DNA from: Mannheimia granulomatis
GTDB lineage: Bacteria; Pseudomonadota; Gammaproteobacteria; Enterobacterales; Pasteurellaceae
Direction of reading: 5' to 3'
DNA: 64,000 bases
Assembly: GCF_011455695.1 (NCBI RefSeq)
Contig: NZ_CP015030.1
Span: forward strand, 124,001 to 188,000
Each line of letters opens with the position of its first letter. Position 1 is the stretch's first letter. Under the pieces are notes generated by a model that was not told the DNA's origin, did not search any database, and saw only the letters and a program-made list of their open reading frames with translations. Made by a program: the position numbers and the translations under genes. This document shows, in pieces, positions 1 to 10,040 of this stretch.

Positions 1-29
1 GCGGTTTTTTAATTCTATAAACCAAACAA

Positions 30-50
30 GTAACCTCTCGTATGGGTTAC
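30..50 (+). promoter_or_regulatory. thrS leader hairpin mimicking tRNA-Thr anticodon arm
   Basis: The leader holds GTAACCT (30-36) that can pair with GGGTTAC (44-50, one T.G wobble), enclosing the 7-nt loop CTCGTAT (37-43). This is laid out like an anticodon loop: U at position 33, CGU as anticodon, A at 37. The CGU lies at -32 to -30 from the thrS ATG. In E. coli, ThrRS binds an anticodon-like hairpin at about this place in its own mRNA and blocks ribosome entry. By inference this is the same kind of autoregulatory operator. The leader is cut by the window start, so further domains cannot be judged. Confidence 0.7.
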
Positions 51-70
51 CACTGTAACAAGGATACAAA

Positions 71-2002
71 ATGCCTATTATCACTTTACCTGATGGCTCA
101 CAACGCCAATTTGATAGCCCGGTTTCCGTAATGGAAGTTGCTCAATCTATCGGAGCAGGTCTTGCTAAAGCTACCATTGCCGGTCGTGTAAACGGTGAAC
201 GCCGCGATGCGTGCGATATTATCAGCCAAGATAGCACTCTTGAAATCATTACTGCAAAAGATGAAGATGGTTTAGAGATCATTCGCCACTCTTGTGCTCA
301 CCTACTTGGTCATGCCATTAAACAATTATTCCCGGATGTCAAAATGGCAATAGGGCCAACTATTGAAAACGGTTTTTACTATGATGTGGATTTAGACCGT
401 TCTTTAACCCAAGAAGATTTAGATGCAATTGAAAAACGTATGTTGGAATTAGCTAAAACCAACTACGATGTGGTAAAACGCCCGGTAACCTGGCAAGAAG
501 CTCGCGATACCTTTGAGAAACGTGGCGAAAGCTACAAAATGGCGATCTTAGATGAAAATATCGAACGTACAGCTACACCTGCGTTATATCACCACGAAGA
601 ATATATTGATATGTGCCGTGGCCCACACGTGCCGAATATGCGTTTCTGCCAACATTTCAAACTACAGAAAGTCGCAGGTGCTTACTGGCGTGGCGACAGC
701 AAAAACAAAATGTTGCAACGTATTTACGGTACGGCTTGGGCAGATAAAAAACAATTAGCGGAATATTTAACCCGTTTAGAAGAGGCGGCAAAACGCGATC
801 ACCGCCGTATCGGTAAAGCGTTAGACTTATATCATATGCAAGAAGAAGCACCGGGTATGGTGTTCTGGCACAATGACGGTTGGACGATTTTCCGTGAATT
901 GGAAACTTTCGTACGTACCAAATTAAAAGAGTACGATTATCAAGAAGTGAAAGGTCCGTTTATGATGGACAGAGTGCTTTGGGAAAAAACGGGTCACTGG
1001 CAAAATTATGCAGATTTAATGTTCACCACACAATCTGAAAACCGTGAATATGCAATCAAACCGATGAACTGCCCAGGGCACGTTCAAATTTTTAACCAAG
1101 GTTTAAAATCTTACCGTGATCTTCCTATTCGTATGGCGGAATTTGGTTCTTGCCACCGTAATGAGCCATCAGGTTCTTTACACGGTTTAATGCGTGTGCG
1201 TGGCTTCACTCAAGATGATGCACATATTTTCTGTACTGAAGAACAAATCGAATCTGAAGTAACTTCGTGCATTAAAATGGTATATGACATCTACAGCACA
1301 TTCGGCTTTACTAACATTGCGGTTAAGCTTTCTACCCGTCCAGAAAACCGTATTGGTGACGATGCAATGTGGGATAGAGCAGAAGAGGGCTTAGCAAATG
1401 CGTTACGTAACAATGGGTTGGAATATCAAATCCAAGAAGGTGAAGGGGCATTCTACGGACCGAAAATTGAATTTGCATTGCGTGACTGCCTAGGCCGTGA
1501 ATGGCAATGTGGTACGGTGCAATTAGATTTTGCACTACCGGGTCGTTTAGATGCTTCTTATGTAGCGGAAGATAACGGTCGTCGAACACCGGTAATGATC
1601 CATCGTGCAATTCTTGGCTCCATCGAACGCTTCATCGGCATTATCACCGAAGAATATGCAGGTTTCTTCCCAACGTGGCTAGCTCCAGTGCAAGCCGTTG
1701 TGATGAACATTACCGATAGCCAAGCCGAATACGTTCAGCAAGTTGTTAAACAGCTTTCAGATGCAGGTATTCGTGTTAAAGCAGATCTTCGTAACGAAAA
1801 AGTCGGCTTTAAAGTGCGTGAGCACACTTTACGTCGAGTGCCTTATATGCTGGTTTGTGGTGATAAAGAAATTGCCGAAGGCAAAGTGTCAGTGCGTACC
1901 CGTAAAGGTGCAGATTTAGGTACTTATGCAGTGACTGAATTAGTTGAAATTCTGAAAAACCAAATCAAAGCACGTGAGCTGAAGTTATTGGGCGAAGAGT
2001 AA
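71..2002 (+). CDS. thrS: Threonyl-tRNA synthetase
   Basis: Charges tRNA-Thr with threonine in the cytoplasm. The 643 residues match the usual length and order: an N-terminal TGS domain (about 1-61), an editing domain with HxxxH (HSCAHLLGH) and CRGPH motifs, a class II catalytic core with the zinc-binding NCPGH and a motif 3 region around [11 protein letters not shown], and a C-terminal anticodon-binding domain. The start is supported by AAGGA upstream of the ATG. infC does not follow; a bidirectional terminator separates it from tonB on the opposite strand. Probably self-regulated through the leader hairpin. Confidence 0.98.
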   Translation: MPIITLPDGSQRQFDSPVSVMEVAQSIGAGLAKATIAGRVNGERRDACDIISQDSTLEIITAKDEDGLEIIRHSCAHLLGHAIKQLFPDVKMAIGPTIENGFYYDVDLDRSLTQEDLDAIEKRMLELAKTNYDVVKRPVTWQEARDTFEKRGESYKMAILDENIERTATPALYHHEEYIDMCRGPHVPNMRFCQHFKLQKVAGAYWRGDSKNKMLQRIYGTAWADKKQLAEYLTRLEEAAKRDHRRIGKALDLYHMQEEAPGMVFWHNDGWTIFRELETFVRTKLKEYDYQEVKGPFMMDRVLWEKTGHWQNYADLMFTTQSENREYAIKPMNCPGHVQIFNQGLKSYRDLPIRMAEFGSCHRNEPSGSLHGLMRVRGFTQDDAHIFCTEEQIESEVTSCIKMVYDIYSTFGFTNIAVKLSTRPENRIGDDAMWDRAEEGLANALRNNGLEYQIQEGEGAFYGPKIEFALRDCLGREWQCGTVQLDFALPGRLDASYVAEDNGRRTPVMIHRAILGSIERFIGIITEEYAGFFPTWLAPVQAVVMNITDSQAEYVQQVVKQLSDAGIRVKADLRNEKVGFKVREHTLRRVPYMLVCGDKEIAEGKVSVRTRKGADLGTYAVTELVEILKNQIKARELKLLGEE

Positions 2003-2011
2003 GCATTAAAT

Positions 2012-2050
2012 AAAAATCCCCTCAAAACTAAATTTTTGAGGGGATTTTTT
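2012..2050. terminator. Bidirectional terminator between thrS and tonB
   Basis: AAAAATCCCCTCAAAA pairs with TTTTTGAGGGGATTTTTT around a short loop. With A-rich and T-rich flanks it can end both the rightward thrS transcript and the leftward exbB-exbD-tonB transcript. Confidence 0.9.
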
Positions 2051-2901
2051 TATTCAATCGCAAATTTAACCGGTACGGTTACTTGAGTTGGGAATCCAGC
2101 AGGTGGAGGAGATACATTTAGACCTTCCGCACTTCTTACGGCGGCGGCATCCAAATTACTGTTACCTGATGAACTGACTACAGAGACATTCGAAATTGCT
2201 CCAGATGCGGAAATACTAAATTTAATCGTTACCGTCCCTGTTTTACGCATCATTTTTTCACGTTGAGGGTACGAGTTATTTGCTTTACGCTGTAATGCAC
2301 GTTGTAATGCCACTTTATAAGCTGAAATTTCATTAGCGTTACCACCGTTTGCATTACTAGAGCCGGCAGTTGAAGTTGAATTTAGCGAGCCATTTTTCTG
2401 CCCACCTACAACACCTTTAACCTCTTTTTCACCTTGAATTGCATTTGGAATAGCTTTAGCAACAATACCTTGTTTGGCTTCTATGCCTCTCTCTAACGCT
2501 TTAATTGGCTTATTTTCTTTCGGTTTTGGTTTCTCTTTTGGCTTTTCTTCTTTAGGTTTTTCTTTTTTAGGCGGCTCTTTGCGTTTTTCCTCTTTTTTCG
2601 GTTTATCTTCTTTTGGCTTTTCTTTCTTTGGTTTCAAAGTAGGATCAGGAATCACATCGGGTTCCGGTTTGGGTTCAATTTTTTCTTCTTCAATTTCTTT
2701 GATTTCTTCCTTAACAGGCTCTGGTGCGACCGCAACTTGGGGCTGCTCAAGTAAGGCCGCAACCATTTCCAGTGATAATGCATTTTGCTCGGCAGCTTTT
2801 TCGATTGGGTGGTCACTTAACCACATATAAACACCGCCAATTAATGCACCATGAATTGCCAAAGAACTAATGAGCCCGATATGGGAATGTTTTTTTCTCA
2901 T
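2050..2901 (-). CDS. tonB: TonB energy-transducing protein
   Basis: TonB links the proton-motive force harvested by ExbB/ExbD to outer-membrane TonB-dependent receptors. The 283-residue protein has an N-terminal membrane anchor (about residues 8-25), a long Pro/Lys/Glu-rich periplasmic linker with repeated KPKEE-like units (about 75-135), and a C-terminal TonB domain ending in VPVKFAIE. It is last in an exbB-exbD-tonB cluster, 15 nt after exbD. A likely client in this window is the BtuB-like receptor at 43047-45047. I saw no convincing Fur box ahead of the cluster. Confidence 0.95.
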   Translation of the reverse strand: MRKKHSHIGLISSLAIHGALIGGVYMWLSDHPIEKAAEQNALSLEMVAALLEQPQVAVAPEPVKEEIKEIEEEKIEPKPEPDVIPDPTLKPKKEKPKEDKPKKEEKRKEPPKKEKPKEEKPKEKPKPKENKPIKALERGIEAKQGIVAKAIPNAIQGEKEVKGVVGGQKNGSLNSTSTAGSSNANGGNANEISAYKVALQRALQRKANNSYPQREKMMRKTGTVTIKFSISASGAISNVSVVSSSGNSNLDAAAVRSAEGLNVSPPPAGFPTQVTVPVKFAIE

Positions 2902-2916
2902 TCTCGTTTTGTCCTA

Positions 2917-3351
2917 TTAAGGCGTTGTAGTTACTGGGGAGCTTGTTTGAGCAGGTTTGGTACTTGGTGATGCACTCTCTTTTTTAGTAATAATTGCCAC
3001 ATTTTTAATTTCATTGGCTGATAGCATATCCGTTAGTTCTACAAACTTCTCAAAAGCAACGGCACCATCTACTTTTAATGAGACTTTCTGACTTTTATCC
3101 CAAGTCGCAATTTCTGTTGCCAGCTGCTCTTTGGTGACAGCTTTATCATTAAAGAAAAACTCATTGTTCTCTGTAATGGTTAAAAGTTTTGCCAACTCAT
3201 CTGCTTTCATTGGCTGTGTAGTAGTTGCTTTTGGGACATTAACTTGGATTTTACCTTGCGAGATAAATGAGGCTGTTACCAGTACTATTGCAAGTAACAC
3301 CAACATAATGTCAATAAAAGGGATGATATTGATTTCATCAAATTTCTTCAT
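2917..3351 (-). CDS. exbD: ExbD biopolymer transport protein
   Basis: An inner-membrane proton-channel subunit of the TonB motor. The single N-terminal transmembrane helix carries the conserved Asp in the [10 protein letters not shown] motif, followed by a periplasmic domain. The 144-residue length is normal. The C-terminus is a low-complexity Ser/Thr/Pro tail. It lies between exbB and tonB on the same strand, as expected for one transcript. Confidence 0.95.
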   Translation of the reverse strand: MKKFDEINIIPFIDIMLVLLAIVLVTASFISQGKIQVNVPKATTTQPMKADELAKLLTITENNEFFFNDKAVTKEQLATEIATWDKSQKVSLKVDGAVAFEKFVELTDMLSANEIKNVAIITKKESASPSTKPAQTSSPVTTTP

Positions 3352-3411
3352 TGGTTGTGTCTTATAATTTGCAAAAAATGGTTTAAATTAGACCGCTTGT
3401 TTGTCTTAAAA

Positions 3412-3858
3412 TTAAGCTTTTTTAGCCTGTAAAGCTAACCATTTCAATTTATTTTCTTCTACTTTACGACCAAAACCGTTGTAGAACACCATCGCAATAA
3501 TTGCCACTAAAATACCAACGGCAGTTGCTTTTAAGGCTAAAGAAAGGTTGACCATAATAGATGCAGCATCAATATCGCCACCTGATTGACCTAAATGATA
3601 GAAAGTTAAGAGAATACCCACAACTGTTCCCAATAAGCCGATATAAGGAGCATTTGAGCCTATGGTTGAAATGGTTGTGAGATTATGTGTTAAATCTATT
3701 TCTAATTCTTCTAGCGTATGGTATTTAGTAATATCTACTTTCGCATAAAACATAATACGCTCAATGGCTTTCCATAAACAGACAACGCTGAGTAAGCCTA
3801 ATAATCCTAAAATAATGAAATCTGTGTAATGCTCTAAAAATTGAAATAGTTGATTCAT
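3412..3858 (-). CDS. exbB: ExbB biopolymer transport protein
   Basis: A MotA/TolQ/ExbB-family inner-membrane protein that forms the proton channel with ExbD. From the chosen Met the protein is 148 residues, a short ExbB of the Pasteurellaceae type, with an N-terminal helix and two further helices ([16 protein letters not shown] and the stretch near [13 protein letters not shown]). The reading frame stays open upstream to 3912, but the ATG at 3858 has TAAGGG at good spacing and begins MNQLFQF, as in short ExbBs. First gene of exbB-exbD-tonB. Confidence 0.92.
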   Translation of the reverse strand: MNQLFQFLEHYTDFIILGLLGLLSVVCLWKAIERIMFYAKVDITKYHTLEELEIDLTHNLTTISTIGSNAPYIGLLGTVVGILLTFYHLGQSGGDIDAASIMVNLSLALKATAVGILVAIIAMVFYNGFGRKVEENKLKWLALQAKKA

Positions 3859-4013
3859 AATAACCCTTAAAAAATTATTGATTAACTCTACGGAGTTGAA
3901 AATGGTTCGCAATTATATCTGAAAAGCATTGATTTTTCAACTTGAAATAATAGCCATTTTTTGAGGGATTTTATGGTATAGTTCCACCATTTTTATTGAG
4001 GATTACATCATTT

Positions 4014-4340
4014 ATGGAAATAACTTTTAAAGAAATTACTCCCCAACAGGCTTGGGAATTAATGGAAAACGATGGCGCAGTTCTTGCCGATATTCGTGAT
4101 GCTCGCCGTTATGTTTACAGCCATCCGCAAGATGCCTTTCATTTAACCAACCAAAGCTATGGCAAATTTTTAGATGAAGTAGATTACGATGAGCCTGTTA
4201 TCGTGATTTGCTATCATGGCGTTAGTAGCCAAAGTACGGCACAATTTCTAATTGAACAGGGTTTTGAAGATGTCTATAGTGTTAAAGGTGGCTTTGAGGC
4301 TTGGGAAAGAAACGGTTTACCTATTGAAACTTCCTACTAA
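4014..4340 (+). CDS. glpE: Thiosulfate sulfurtransferase GlpE (rhodanese)
   Basis: A single-domain rhodanese that moves sulfane sulfur from thiosulfate to cyanide or thiols such as thioredoxin. The 108-residue length equals E. coli GlpE. The active-site loop CYHGVSS carries the catalytic Cys. An in-frame start lies at 3996, but GAGG is placed for the ATG at 4014, which starts MEITFKEI. It is 46 nt upstream of the CnoX-like gene and probably co-transcribed. Confidence 0.93.
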   Translation: MEITFKEITPQQAWELMENDGAVLADIRDARRYVYSHPQDAFHLTNQSYGKFLDEVDYDEPVIVICYHGVSSQSTAQFLIEQGFEDVYSVKGGFEAWERNGLPIETSY

Positions 4341-4386
4341 TGCTACCATATCAAACATAATTTTTTGTTAAGCTAAGAAGGTTTTT

Positions 4387-5232
4387 ATGGATTATGTAGT
4401 TAGTGTCAGTGAACAAAATTTTAGTGAAATATGGAGTACAGCGGGGCAGGTTCCGACTGTATTTAGCTTTATTTCGCCTAGAGAAGTTGCTTCGCTGGAA
4501 ATGGATGCGTTATTACGCCGTATTTCGGATGAAAACCCAAAACAATTTTTATTGGCAACAGTAAATTGTGATGAGCAGCCTACGCTTGCAGCACAGTTTA
4601 GAATTATGCAGTTACCGGCTCTCTATCTATTTGCCGGTGGTCAGCCAATAGATGCTATTCAAGGTATGGTGAGCGAGCAGGAATTACGTATTCGTTTGGC
4701 AAATATTTTACCAAAGGAAGAAGAACTGAAATTTACTCAAGCCTTAGAGTTGCTGCAAGACGGGCGTTATGAAGACGCATTGCCGTTACTGAAATCTGCG
4801 TGGGAAATGACAGATAAGAAAAACAGTGATTTTGCTCTGCTTTATGCAGAAACTTATATCACAATGAAAAAAGTAGAAGAGGCACGTGAGATTCTCAAAC
4901 AGATCCCGCTACAAGATAGAGATAGCCGCTGGCAAGGTTTACAGGCACAAATTGAGTTATTAGAGCAGGCGAATGACTCTCCTGAATTACAGCAATTACA
5001 AATCGATTATGCTCAAAACAAAAACCCTGAAATTGCGATTAAACTTGCTAACCAATTACATCAAGCACATAAGAATGAAGAGGCATTAAGCCTGTTATTT
5101 GATTGGCTAAAATCCGATTTAACGGTGGCAAACGGTGAGGTAAAAGCACAGTTTTTAGCGATTTTATCGGCACTAGGAAATGATCCGATTGTGCCTAAGT
5201 TTAGAAGACAGCTTTATTCTCTTTTGTATTAA
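4387..5232 (+). CDS. cnoX: CnoX/YbbN-like thioredoxin-fold co-chaperone
   Basis: The N-terminal ~110 residues form a thioredoxin-like domain and the remaining ~170 are TPR-like helices, the architecture of YbbN/CnoX, which holds oxidatively damaged clients for GroEL or DnaK. The position of the redox CxxC motif reads SPREVAS and lacks cysteines, so a redox role is unlikely from this sequence; a Cys in VNCDEQP lies further on. Length (281) is normal. Assigned by fold and architecture; the symbol is tentative. Confidence 0.8.
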   Translation: MDYVVSVSEQNFSEIWSTAGQVPTVFSFISPREVASLEMDALLRRISDENPKQFLLATVNCDEQPTLAAQFRIMQLPALYLFAGGQPIDAIQGMVSEQELRIRLANILPKEEELKFTQALELLQDGRYEDALPLLKSAWEMTDKKNSDFALLYAETYITMKKVEEAREILKQIPLQDRDSRWQGLQAQIELLEQANDSPELQQLQIDYAQNKNPEIAIKLANQLHQAHKNEEALSLLFDWLKSDLTVANGEVKAQFLAILSALGNDPIVPKFRRQLYSLLY

Positions 5233-5252
5233 TAAAGCCATTTTGAGAAAGG

Positions 5253-5289
5253 AAAGATGCCGTGAATTTTTATATTTTACGGCATCTTT
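5253..5289. terminator. Bidirectional terminator, cnoX/dhaM convergent junction
   Basis: AAAGATGCCGT and ACGGCATCTTT form a perfect 11-bp stem with an AT-rich loop between two convergent genes. Confidence 0.85.
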
Positions 5290-5293
5290 ATAT

Positions 5294-5701
5294 TTAAAAG
5301 GCTTGTTCTTGTTTAAGAGAAGCCGCTTCATTTACCTCTTTTAAGATATCTTCTAAACTATCTCCGGCAGAGGCTGCAACAACGGCAGCAAATGCACCTT
5401 CTACTAATGGTGCGTAGCTGATCACCACTTTATCGGCAATTTCGGGTTCAAGCAGATCAATTGCCGTTTGGGCACTTAAAATTGCACTGCCTAAATCCAC
5501 AAATAGAATCACGCCATCAGGGGTAAATACTGACTCAATTGCTTGCATAATTTTTACTGCATCAGTCCCAATCGGATTCTCAGCATCTTCAATACCACCG
5601 GCAAGGGCGATTTTACAGCCGCCCTGAGCCATTTGAGAGAGAATCTCTCCAACTCCCTCCGCCAGCTTGGCACTGTGGGAAACAATCACTAAATTGACCA
5701 T
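5294..5701 (-). CDS. dhaM: PTS-dependent dihydroxyacetone kinase, phosphotransfer subunit DhaM
   Basis: An EIIA-Man-fold protein that passes phosphate from HPr to the ADP bound on DhaL. The phosphorylated His is residue 9 in IVSHSAKLAEG. It is 135 residues, only the EIIA domain; the E. coli protein carries extra HPr and EI-like domains that are absent here, so it must depend on the general PTS proteins. Third gene of dhaKLM. Confidence 0.93.
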   Translation of the reverse strand: MVNLVIVSHSAKLAEGVGEILSQMAQGGCKIALAGGIEDAENPIGTDAVKIMQAIESVFTPDGVILFVDLGSAILSAQTAIDLLEPEIADKVVISYAPLVEGAFAAVVAASAGDSLEDILKEVNEAASLKQEQAF

Positions 5702-5710
5702 TATGCCTCC

Positions 5711-6337
5711 TTATTGCACTGCATCTGAGAGTGCTTTGAAAATATAGTAGCTTGAGGTTGCCCCCGGATCTTGATGTCCGATACTACGCTCACCCAAATA
5801 ACTTGCACGCCCTTTTTTAGCAATAAACGGCACTGTTTGACTTGCAAAACTTTCAGCTTTTTCGACCGCTTGTAAGAGAATCTCTTCGATGGAATGGGAG
5901 CTGTCTGCTTGTTCAAGCTCCTGTAATAACGGTAGCCAAAAATCGCCCATCGTTTTATCGCCCACTTCAGCTTTACCTCTTTGGATAATGCCTTCTGTGC
6001 CTTGTTGCAACATCGTGAGTAACTCAGAAAACGTTAATGTTTCTTTTCCATTGGCACTTTGTGCGGCTTTAATGAAAAACGTGCCGTAAAGTGGTCCGCT
6101 CGCTCCACCTACTTGCGAAAGTAAAGTCATACCTACTGTTTTTAAGATAGTACCAATATCTTTATCTTCGACTGATTTCACTTTTTCAACGGCTTTAGTG
6201 AACCCCCTTTGCATATTTAGGCCGTGATCGCCATCACCAATAACCGTATCTAATTCGGTTAAATAATCACGTTTTTCATCCATTGCTTGTTGGCAATTAT
6301 TAAGCCACGTTAAAATTTGTTGTTTAGAGATAGCCAT
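5711..6337 (-). CDS. dhaL: Dihydroxyacetone kinase subunit DhaL
   Basis: The ADP-binding subunit that transfers phosphate from DhaM to dihydroxyacetone held by DhaK. The acidic Mg-binding motif IGDGDHGLNMQRG sits near residue 30, and a GASGPLYG motif lies near residue 80. Length of 208 residues is standard. It lies between dhaK (24-nt gap) and dhaM (9-nt gap). Confidence 0.95.
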   Translation of the reverse strand: MAISKQQILTWLNNCQQAMDEKRDYLTELDTVIGDGDHGLNMQRGFTKAVEKVKSVEDKDIGTILKTVGMTLLSQVGGASGPLYGTFFIKAAQSANGKETLTFSELLTMLQQGTEGIIQRGKAEVGDKTMGDFWLPLLQELEQADSSHSIEEILLQAVEKAESFASQTVPFIAKKGRASYLGERSIGHQDPGATSSYYIFKALSDAVQ

Positions 6338-6361
6338 TTTCTGTTTCCTAAAAGATAAACT

Positions 6362-7432
6362 TTACTCACCCCAACGCAATGCCGGCGTATTTACCGGAGC
6401 ATCCCATAATTGAAGAATCGCATCATCTACTTTAAGTAAGGTGATTGAGATACCTTGCATATCTAAAGAGGTACAATAAGAACCCACTAAATTGCGTTCA
6501 ATGTGCAGCCCAAATGTTTTACACTCTTTTTCCAAAGCATCATAGACTGCATAAAGTTCTGATAATGGCACTGCTCCAAGATTGTTCACCAAAGCGATAA
6601 CTCGATCACCTTGTTTTAATGCTTGTTTACTTTCCTCAACTTCATCCCATTGTTGGTTTTCCTGATTCCAGTGGCGAATCGTTCGCTGATAATTGCCGTG
6701 CTCGATCAGCGTTTCAAACATTTGTTTAACTGTTTTATCTAGATTTTCAAAGGTACGGCGTTCAATCCCCGGCTCGCCGTGAATACCTACCCCAAATTCC
6801 ATCTCATTTTCCGCTAACGTGAAAGAGGGTTTTCCTGCTGCCGGTACGGTACAAGCACCAAGTGCAATACCGATAGAATGTCCGTTGTTATTTAATTGAT
6901 GACCGAGTTTGGCTAATTCAGCTAATGAATAACCTTTATCTGCCGCAGCACCCAATAATTTTTCAATCAATACCGTATTTGCTACACCTCGGCGTCCAGC
7001 AGTATATAAACTATCTTTTACCGCCACATCGTCATCTACTAATACAGTTGCCACTTGTATACCGGCATCGGCAAGTAATTCCGTAGCTGTTTCAAAATTC
7101 AGTACATCGCCGGTGTAATTTTTAATAATTAAAAGCACACCTTCACCACGATCAAGGGCTAAACCACATTCAAACATTTGATCTGGTGTTGGTGAAGTAA
7201 ATATTGCTCCGGGACAAGCGCCGTCTAACATTCCTTTACCGATAAAGCCTGCGTGCATTGGTTCGTGTCCGCTGCCACCACCTGAAATTAGAGCAACTTT
7301 AGGCTGATTGCTTGACGGTTTGTGATGAATATAGGTAGGTTCAGTATTTAGTATTAAAGAAGAATGTGCTTTAACAAATCCTGAAAGTTGTTCATCTAGG
7401 ACTGTTTCTACAGTATTAATTAATTTTTTCAT
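6362..7432 (-). CDS. dhaK: Dihydroxyacetone kinase subunit DhaK
   Basis: Binds dihydroxyacetone as a covalent hemiaminal with a His and presents it for phosphorylation to DHAP. Visible motifs are SGGGSGHEPMHAGFIGKGML near the N-terminus and GIHGEPG, which carries the substrate-binding His region. Length of 356 residues is normal. First gene of dhaKLM; a CRP-like site lies about 60 bp upstream, suggesting catabolite control. No DhaR or DhaQ gene is adjacent. Confidence 0.95.
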   Translation of the reverse strand: MKKLINTVETVLDEQLSGFVKAHSSLILNTEPTYIHHKPSSNQPKVALISGGGSGHEPMHAGFIGKGMLDGACPGAIFTSPTPDQMFECGLALDRGEGVLLIIKNYTGDVLNFETATELLADAGIQVATVLVDDDVAVKDSLYTAGRRGVANTVLIEKLLGAAADKGYSLAELAKLGHQLNNNGHSIGIALGACTVPAAGKPSFTLAENEMEFGVGIHGEPGIERRTFENLDKTVKQMFETLIEHGNYQRTIRHWNQENQQWDEVEESKQALKQGDRVIALVNNLGAVPLSELYAVYDALEKECKTFGLHIERNLVGSYCTSLDMQGISITLLKVDDAILQLWDAPVNTPALRWGE

Positions 7433-7491
7433 ACTTTATTCTCCATAAAACATTGGATTTATTTAATTTACATGGAATCGAAGAATATTTC

Positions 7492-7507
7492 TGTTAACTT
7501 TGTCACA
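7492..7507 (-). promoter_or_regulatory. Candidate CRP site upstream of dhaK
   Basis: Read on the minus strand the site is TGTGACAAAGTTAACA, matching the CRP consensus TGTGA-N6-TCACA at 9 of 10 fixed positions. Its centre lies about 67 bp upstream of the dhaK ATG, which allows activation at around -41 of a promoter near 7460. Predicted from sequence only. Confidence 0.5.
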
Positions 7508-7568
7508 AAATCAAAAAAATGTGAGCGAAAACGAAAATAGAGTTAAATGTAAATTTGAGATAAAATAG

Positions 7569-8549
<981 letters not shown>

Positions 8550-8558
8550 GGAATTGTT

Positions 8559-9314
8559 ATGAACTTTACTGTGATTATTCCGGCACGCTATGCCTCTAGT
8601 CGTTTGCCTCGTAAGCCATTGTTGGATATTGCCGGCAAACCGATGATTCAACATGTTTGGGAAAAAGCCCAACTGGCGGGTGCAACGCGTGTGATTATTG
8701 CCACTGATCACCCAGAAATTGAAGCGACCGCAAAAACCTTTGGGGCAGAAGTGTGTATGACTTCAGACAAACACAATTCAGGTACAGAACGTTTGGCGGA
8801 AGTAATTGAAAAAATGAATATTCATGATGATGAAATTATCGTTAATATTCAAGGTGATGAGCCATTAGTGCCACCTGTAATTGTGGAGCAAGTGGCTCGC
8901 AATTTAGATGCTTACCAAGTTAATATGGCAACGCTTGGGGTCAAGCTTGAAAGCCGAGAAGAGCTTTTCAACCCGAATGCGGTAAAAGTGGTGGCAGATT
9001 GTAACGGAATGGCGTTATATTTTTCACGTGCCAGCATTCCGTTTGCCCGTGATAACTTCCCAAATTGTGATGATGAATTTGTTGCAAGCCAAGGTTATTT
9101 GCGTCATATCGGCATTTACGCCTACCGTGCCGGTTTTGTGAAGCAATATGTCGCTTGGGAGCCGACAACGCTGGAAAAATTGGAATCTTTAGAGCAGTTA
9201 CGTGCATTATGGTATGGTGAAAAAATTCATATCGAACTGGCGAAAGAAGCCCCACAGGTAGGGGTAGATACGCCGGAAGATTTGGAAAGAGTGCGAGCAA
9301 TTCTGGCTCGTTAA
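8559..9314 (+). CDS. kdsB: 3-deoxy-manno-octulosonate cytidylyltransferase
   Basis: Activates Kdo with CTP to CMP-Kdo for lipopolysaccharide inner core synthesis. The nucleotide-binding [15 protein letters not shown] starts at residue 6, and [11 protein letters not shown] holds the Mg-binding Asp. Length of 251 residues is standard. It directly follows trxB; other lipid A/Kdo genes (lpxK at 10033-11025, kdsA at 25320-26174) lie in this window but in separate transcripts. Confidence 0.97.
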   Translation: MNFTVIIPARYASSRLPRKPLLDIAGKPMIQHVWEKAQLAGATRVIIATDHPEIEATAKTFGAEVCMTSDKHNSGTERLAEVIEKMNIHDDEIIVNIQGDEPLVPPVIVEQVARNLDAYQVNMATLGVKLESREELFNPNAVKVVADCNGMALYFSRASIPFARDNFPNCDDEFVASQGYLRHIGIYAYRAGFVKQYVAWEPTTLEKLESLEQLRALWYGEKIHIELAKEAPQVGVDTPEDLERVRAILAR

Positions 9315-9393
9315 TTAAGTATTGCAAGCGGCTGAATTGGGTTAATTTTTTGCAAAATTTTCAGAAAAATCGACCGCTTGTTTAGGAGAAATT

Positions 9394-9813
9394 ATGTTAG
9401 GGAATATTTTAGGTTCACTTGCTTCATCTGTTTTAGGTGGCAGTAATCAGTCAACGGCAACCCAATTAATTCAAAATTTAATTGCCTCACAAGGTGGTAT
9501 TGAAGGATTAATTGCTAAATTCCAAGAAGGTGGATTAGATGATGTATTACGCACTTGGATCAGTAGTGATGAAGATAACGCACCTGTTTCAAGTGAGCAG
9601 ATAAGTAATGTATTTGGCCAAGAAAACATTCAAAGTGTTGCTCAAGAAGCTGGTGTAGAGGCTGCGGATGCAAGCGATTTACTGGCTCAATTATTACCAA
9701 AAATTGTGGATACTTTAACGCCGAACGGAAAAGTAGAAGACTTACAAAATCTTGATGCAAATGATTTATTAGCTCAAGCAGCAAAGGGTATTTTAGGTAA
9801 TTTGTTTAAGTAA
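9394..9813 (+). CDS. YidB-like DUF937 protein
   Basis: The 139-residue protein has an N-terminal glycine-rich segment (LGNILGSLASSVLGG) and the DUF937/YidB pattern of amphipathic helices ending in AAKGILGNLFK. No catalytic motif is visible and the function is unknown. A good GGAG lies 6 nt before the ATG, just after an uptake signal sequence (9372-9381). A terminator follows. Confidence 0.8.
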   Translation: MLGNILGSLASSVLGGSNQSTATQLIQNLIASQGGIEGLIAKFQEGGLDDVLRTWISSDEDNAPVSSEQISNVFGQENIQSVAQEAGVEAADASDLLAQLLPKIVDTLTPNGKVEDLQNLDANDLLAQAAKGILGNLFK

Positions 9814-9850
9814 TTTTTAAGCTATATTGATTTTTATCTCTTAAATAGAA

Positions 9851-9880
9851 GGCTGATAATTTAATATCAGCCCTCTTTTT
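9851..9880 (+). terminator. Terminator after the YidB-like gene
   Basis: GGCTGATA pairs with TATCAGCC, followed by CTCTTTTT. Confidence 0.85.
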
Positions 9881-10040
9881 ATAACGACTCACCTGCCTCA
9901 GGCAGTAATTCTGGAATGCCGTTTTTAATTGGGTAGGCAATATTAAGCTTACGATTGATTAAACGGTTGTTTTCTTTATCCCATTCCAATTTTTCATTCG
10001 AAACCGGACAAGCTAGGTTATTCAGTAATTTTTCATTCAT
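9879..10040 (-). CDS. Trm112/YcaR-family small protein (UPF0434)
   Basis: A 53-residue reading frame, [20 protein letters not shown] at its start and ending in LLPEAGESL. This is the YcaR/UPF0434 pattern: a LAxP segment followed by [13 protein letters not shown]. Trm112-like proteins often act as small partner or zinc-ribbon proteins, but only one Cys is seen here. It overlaps the end of lpxK by 8 nt on the same strand, as in many gammaproteobacteria (lpxK-ycaR), so it is surely translated. Confidence 0.88.
   Translation of the reverse strand: MNEKLLNNLACPVSNEKLEWDKENNRLINRKLNIAYPIKNGIPELLPEAGESL

Noticed and set aside
2474-2830. Plus-strand open frame opposite tonB
   Set aside because: An antisense shadow of the Pro/Lys-rich repeat region of tonB; composition is Phe/Ser/Gly low complexity.
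3859-4013. Fur box upstream of exbB
   Set aside because: Several AT-rich stretches are vaguely similar to the 19-bp consensus but none is convincing.
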